This document shows, piece after piece, positions 61,636 through 64,000 of a DNA stretch of 64,000 nucleotides. Under the pieces are notes generated by a model. That model ran no database searches. It saw only the letters and a program-made list of their open reading frames with translations, and had not been told where the DNA came from. The translations under genes and the position numbers were made by a program. The DNA is taken from the NCBI GenBank assembly GCA_963665575.2, contig CAXXDW010000005.1:456382-520381 (forward strand), written 5' to 3'. The DNA is from Rariloculus sp963665575. GTDB taxonomy: Bacteria > Pseudomonadota > Gammaproteobacteria > Steroidobacterales > Rariloculaceae. Within the stretch, counting starts at the first letter, position 1. Every line of letters begins with the position of its first letter.

Positions 61636-62928
61636 TTACTCGTCGGCGGGCTCGACGCGCAGGATCGAGCCGTTCGGCGTGTTTCTCGCACTGCCGGGTC
61701 CGCCCTGCTGGTCGCGCGACACGGCGAGGTAAATGTTGTCGTCGGGTCCCTGGCGCACGTCGCGTATGCGTGCGTCGAGCTGTACGAGCATCGGGTCGCG
61801 CCGTTCGGACTGCAGCGGCTGGTTGAATGACGCGCGCTGCAACTGCTGTCCGCTCAGGGCGCCGATGAAGAAGTGTCCTTGCCAGAGCGGGAATTGGTCG
61901 CCGTCATAGATCATCACGCTCGACGGGCTGATCGCGGGCACCCAGAACATCACGGGCATCTCCATTCCGGGCCGGTACCAGGACTGTTCCGAGGCGAGGT
62001 TGCCGGTGTAGATCTTGCCGAGCGAGACGAGCGGCCAGCCGTAGTTGCTGCCGGGCATCAGCCGGTTGAGCTCGTCGCCGGCCAGGGGGCCGATCTCCGT
62101 GGCCCAGAGCTCGCCGGTCTCCGGGTGCCAGTCGAGTCCCTGCGCGTTGCGGTGGCCGTAGGTATAGATTTCCGGTTTGGCGTCGTCTCGTCCGGCGAAC
62201 GGGTTGTCGTCCGGTGCGCTGCCGTTGTCGCGCAGCCTCAGCACCTTGCCGACGTGGCTCTGCAGGCTTTGCGCGAGCATGCGATAGCTCGGATCGTCGG
62301 TCAGGTTGCCGGCGTCGCGGTCGCCGACCGTGAGGTAGATCATGCCGTCGGGACCGGCCTCGGCCCGTCCAGCCGTCGCGCCCGTACCCCAGGCGTCGGC
62401 GACGAAAATCTCCTCGAGGTTCGAGACCTGTTCGCCGTCGAAGTGGCCGCGGGCGAGCGCGACCGTCGTGTCGCCGCCGTCGCGGCGCTTCACATAAGAA
62501 AAGAACAGAAGGCCGTTGGACTCGTAGTCGGGGTGCAGCACGACCGAATTGAGGTTTTGCGACGCGATGGCGTCGTTCGGCCAGCCCGGGATGGGTTCGG
62601 GATCGAGTTGCCCGTCGCGAATGATGCGCAGGCTGCCGGGCAACTCGGTCACGAGCATGTCCAGACCGCCGGGCAGGAAGCTCAGATGCCAGGGGCGCAC
62701 CAGACCGTAGGCGATCGTGACCACTCGAATACGAACGAGTTCTCCCGCAGGACAGCCGCCGTGCGCTGCGCCGGTCGTCGTGCAGACGCCGGGCGTGTAG
62801 GTGTCGAAAACCCAGGTGGCGTCCGGGACATCGGATTGCGCCGCCTGGCCGCCCGTCTGCTGGGCTGCCGTTTGCGCCGCGACCGCGAGAAGCGCGCCCG
62901 CGAGCAGGGCTGTTCGATACGACGGCAT
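61636..62928 (-). CDS. PQQ-dependent sugar dehydrogenase (Gdh-B/Asd family)
   Basis: A 430-residue exported six-bladed propeller. Signal peptide ('ALLAGALLAVAAQTAAQ'), then family motifs 'GLVRPWHLSFLPGGLDMLVTE' (core only), 'GRAEAGPDGMIYLTVGDRD', 'YTYGHRNAQGLDWHPETGEL', 'EIGPLAGDELN' and 'NYGWPLVSLG'. Members oxidise aldoses with pyrroloquinoline quinone bound in the propeller centre. ATG 62928 follows a G-rich ribosome site. It heads the operon with cassette 2. It is divergent from the gluconate-dehydrogenase-like genes at 63100, hinting at a joint periplasmic sugar-oxidation module. Confidence 0.9.
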   Translation of the reverse strand: MPSYRTALLAGALLAVAAQTAAQQTGGQAAQSDVPDATWVFDTYTPGVCTTTGAAHGGCPAGELVRIRVVTIAYGLVRPWHLSFLPGGLDMLVTELPGSLRIIRDGQLDPEPIPGWPNDAIASQNLNSVVLHPDYESNGLLFFSYVKRRDGGDTTVALARGHFDGEQVSNLEEIFVADAWGTGATAGRAEAGPDGMIYLTVGDRDAGNLTDDPSYRMLAQSLQSHVGKVLRLRDNGSAPDDNPFAGRDDAKPEIYTYGHRNAQGLDWHPETGELWATEIGPLAGDELNRLMPGSNYGWPLVSLGKIYTGNLASEQSWYRPGMEMPVMFWVPAISPSSVMIYDGDQFPLWQGHFFIGALSGQQLQRASFNQPLQSERRDPMLVQLDARIRDVRQGPDDNIYLAVSRDQQGGPGSARNTPNGSILRVEPADE

Positions 62929-63099
62929 GGCTCCCCCCGAGTCAATCTCACAGCTTCTTGTGTTGCAGTCGAACATAGGCCCACGGCCGCGTCGGCGTCA
63001 AGAACGGCAGCACTGCGGCTTCATCCGTCGGCACATCTGCGATGGGCCGATATGGTACCGTCCGGCGTATCGACAGGATTCGACGGCAGGAGGACGGAG

Positions 63100-63747
63100 A
63101 TGAGCGCATTTCTGTCGCGGCGGGAGATGCTCAAGCGTGCGGCAGCGGCCGGGGCAGCGACAGCCGTTCCGCAAAGTGCCCTTGCGCAGGGACTTTCGGA
63201 CGCGGATGCGGCGGAACCGTTCGAGAACCTGACGAACCTGCATGCTCGGATTCTCGAAGCCGTCGTCGCCCGGTTGATCCCGAGCGACGAGAATGGTCCG
63301 GGCGCGCTCGAGGCGGGTGCCGCGCGCTATATCGATCGCGCGCTCGGTGGCCTTTTCGCCGAACTTCAATCGCGCTACGCCGCAGGACTGGACGCCCTCG
63401 ACGCGCATGCCCGCAACACGGCCGGTCAGCCGTTCGCTGAACTCGACGAGAACCGGCAGGACGCCGTGCTTGTCGACCTCGAACGCAATGCCGCCGACGG
63501 GTTCACGCCCGACGCTGCGTCGTTCCTCGACATGGTCCTGCAACACACGGTACAGGGCACGTTCTCGGATCCGCATTACGGCGGAAACCGCGATTTCATC
63601 GGCTGGGAGATGCTCGGCTATCCGGGGCTGCGTCTGGCCGTCGGCCCGGACGAGCAGGCGATGGATGCAGGATCACCGACCACGAGGCTCTCGGCCTACG
63701 ATCTGCCGATGTTCGATTCGCCAGACGGCGAAGGTGACTCGCCGTGA
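63100..63747 (+). CDS. Gluconate 2-dehydrogenase subunit 3-like protein (Tat-exported)
   Basis: A 215-residue protein with a twin-arginine signal ('SRREMLKRAAAAGAATAVP') and the subunit-3 pattern 'LHARILEAVVARLIPSDENG', 'GALEAGAARYIDRAL', 'HYGGNRDFIGWEMLGYPG'. This small subunit carries the flavin large subunit across the membrane and stabilises it. AGGAGG and GGAG precede ATG 63100. The gene overlaps the next by four bases (GTGA), as expected for a two-subunit enzyme. The long open frame upstream is antisense to the PQQ dehydrogenase and is not real. Confidence 0.92.
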   Translation: MSAFLSRREMLKRAAAAGAATAVPQSALAQGLSDADAAEPFENLTNLHARILEAVVARLIPSDENGPGALEAGAARYIDRALGGLFAELQSRYAAGLDALDAHARNTAGQPFAELDENRQDAVLVDLERNAADGFTPDAASFLDMVLQHTVQGTFSDPHYGGNRDFIGWEMLGYPGLRLAVGPDEQAMDAGSPTTRLSAYDLPMFDSPDGEGDSP

Positions 63748-64000
63748 CGGTCACGCTCGCGGCCACGGATGTTGCCGTCATCGGCCTCGGGGGCGTCGGC
63801 GGCGTTGCCGTGCTGCCTCTCGCCGAAGCCGGCATGGACGTTGTCGGGCTCGAAGCGGGCACCTGGCTCTCGCCGAGCGATTTCGCGCCGGACGAGTTGC
63901 GCAACAACTACCGAGGCTGGCCGCAGGCCGCGCAGAAGGCCAATCGCGAAATTCCGGTACACCGGCCGAACGCCTCGGCGCCGGATTCGCCGCGCGGCAG
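63744..64000 (+). CDS. GMC-family oxidoreductase large subunit (3' truncated by window end)
   Basis: The first 85 residues are visible. It starts at GTG 63744, inside the stop of the subunit-3 gene. The nucleotide-binding fold 'DVAVIGLGGVGGVAVLPLAE' (core) and 'GMDVVGLEAGTWLSPSDFAP' are those of FAD-dependent gluconate/sorbose/choline-type dehydrogenases. The second Gly of the usual G-x-G-x-x-G is preserved as G-L-G-G-V-G. The remainder lies outside the window. Confidence 0.85.
   Translation, partial: MTVTLAATDVAVIGLGGVGGVAVLPLAEAGMDVVGLEAGTWLSPSDFAPDELRNNYRGWPQAAQKANREIPVHRPNASAPDSPRG

Noticed and set aside
61873..63099. Upstream extension of the subunit-3 gene to 61873
   Set aside because: Runs antisense through the PQQ dehydrogenase; the Tat signal and ribosome site place the start at 63100.
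1..64000. tRNA or rRNA genes
   Set aside because: No cloverleaf-like or rRNA-like sequence was recognised by eye; a covariance-model scan would be decisive.

Overview
The window is about 64 kb of GC-rich DNA with the gene style of an uncultured, probably marine or soil, gammaproteobacterium. The signs are TonB-dependent receptors ending in Phe, a colicin-V-type export pair, RhlE, and many copies of the 'AHHSF' DUF6152 family and a companion periplasmic family. The assignment to Gammaproteobacteria is an inference from gene content; I cannot place the order. The window opens inside a VanZ-like gene and closes inside a GMC oxidoreductase gene.

Region 1 (0-1.5 kb) is housekeeping: a VanZ-like tail and serS. 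Region 2 (1.6-13.8 kb) looks like a class II microcin/bacteriocin island. It has one double-glycine-type precursor peptide (7964-8251), a C39-peptidase ABC exporter (9167-11362) and a CvaA/HlyD-type adaptor (4950-6221). Two beta-lactamase-fold proteins have a Cys in place of the catalytic Ser of SxxK. There is also a stand-alone acyl carrier protein, an AMP-dependent acyl ligase divergent from one of the Cys proteins, and two pairs of tiny two-helix membrane proteins (candidate immunity proteins). Ligase, carrier protein and LovD-like fold together suggest a peptide-acylation system, which is the most novel idea in the window. Two small DUF genes interrupt the island.

Region 3 (14-33.5 kb) looks catabolic or redox-related. 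It contains a secreted c-haem/beta-propeller protein, an IclR regulator with a palindromic candidate operator, a companion/DUF6152/NTF2-like operon, two closely related TonB receptors bracketing an unusual three-part reductive-dehalogenase-like fusion and a c-haem lipoprotein, a class III aminotransferase, and an isoquinoline-oxidoreductase-type molybdenum hydroxylase pair. Region 4 (33.6-41.4 kb, minus strand) holds planctomycete-style DUF1501 and DUF1553/PSCyt1 genes, a natural fusion of DUF6152 to its companion family, and an amidohydrolase.

Region 5 (41.7-48.6 kb) has a sodium:solute symporter and a GH63-like hydrolase separated by a complete IS1380-family element with identifiable ends and a CTAG target duplication, then a DUF5916 outer-membrane protein. 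Region 6 (48.7-64 kb) contains two inverted copies of one three-gene cassette (companion A, companion B, DUF6152). Between them are rhlE, an S9 peptidase, a thioredoxin-reductase-like enzyme, a selenoprotein of the UGSC family whose in-frame TGA is followed by a good bacterial SECIS hairpin, and a haem-binding secreted protein. The end holds a PQQ-type sugar dehydrogenase and the start of a gluconate-dehydrogenase-like pair.
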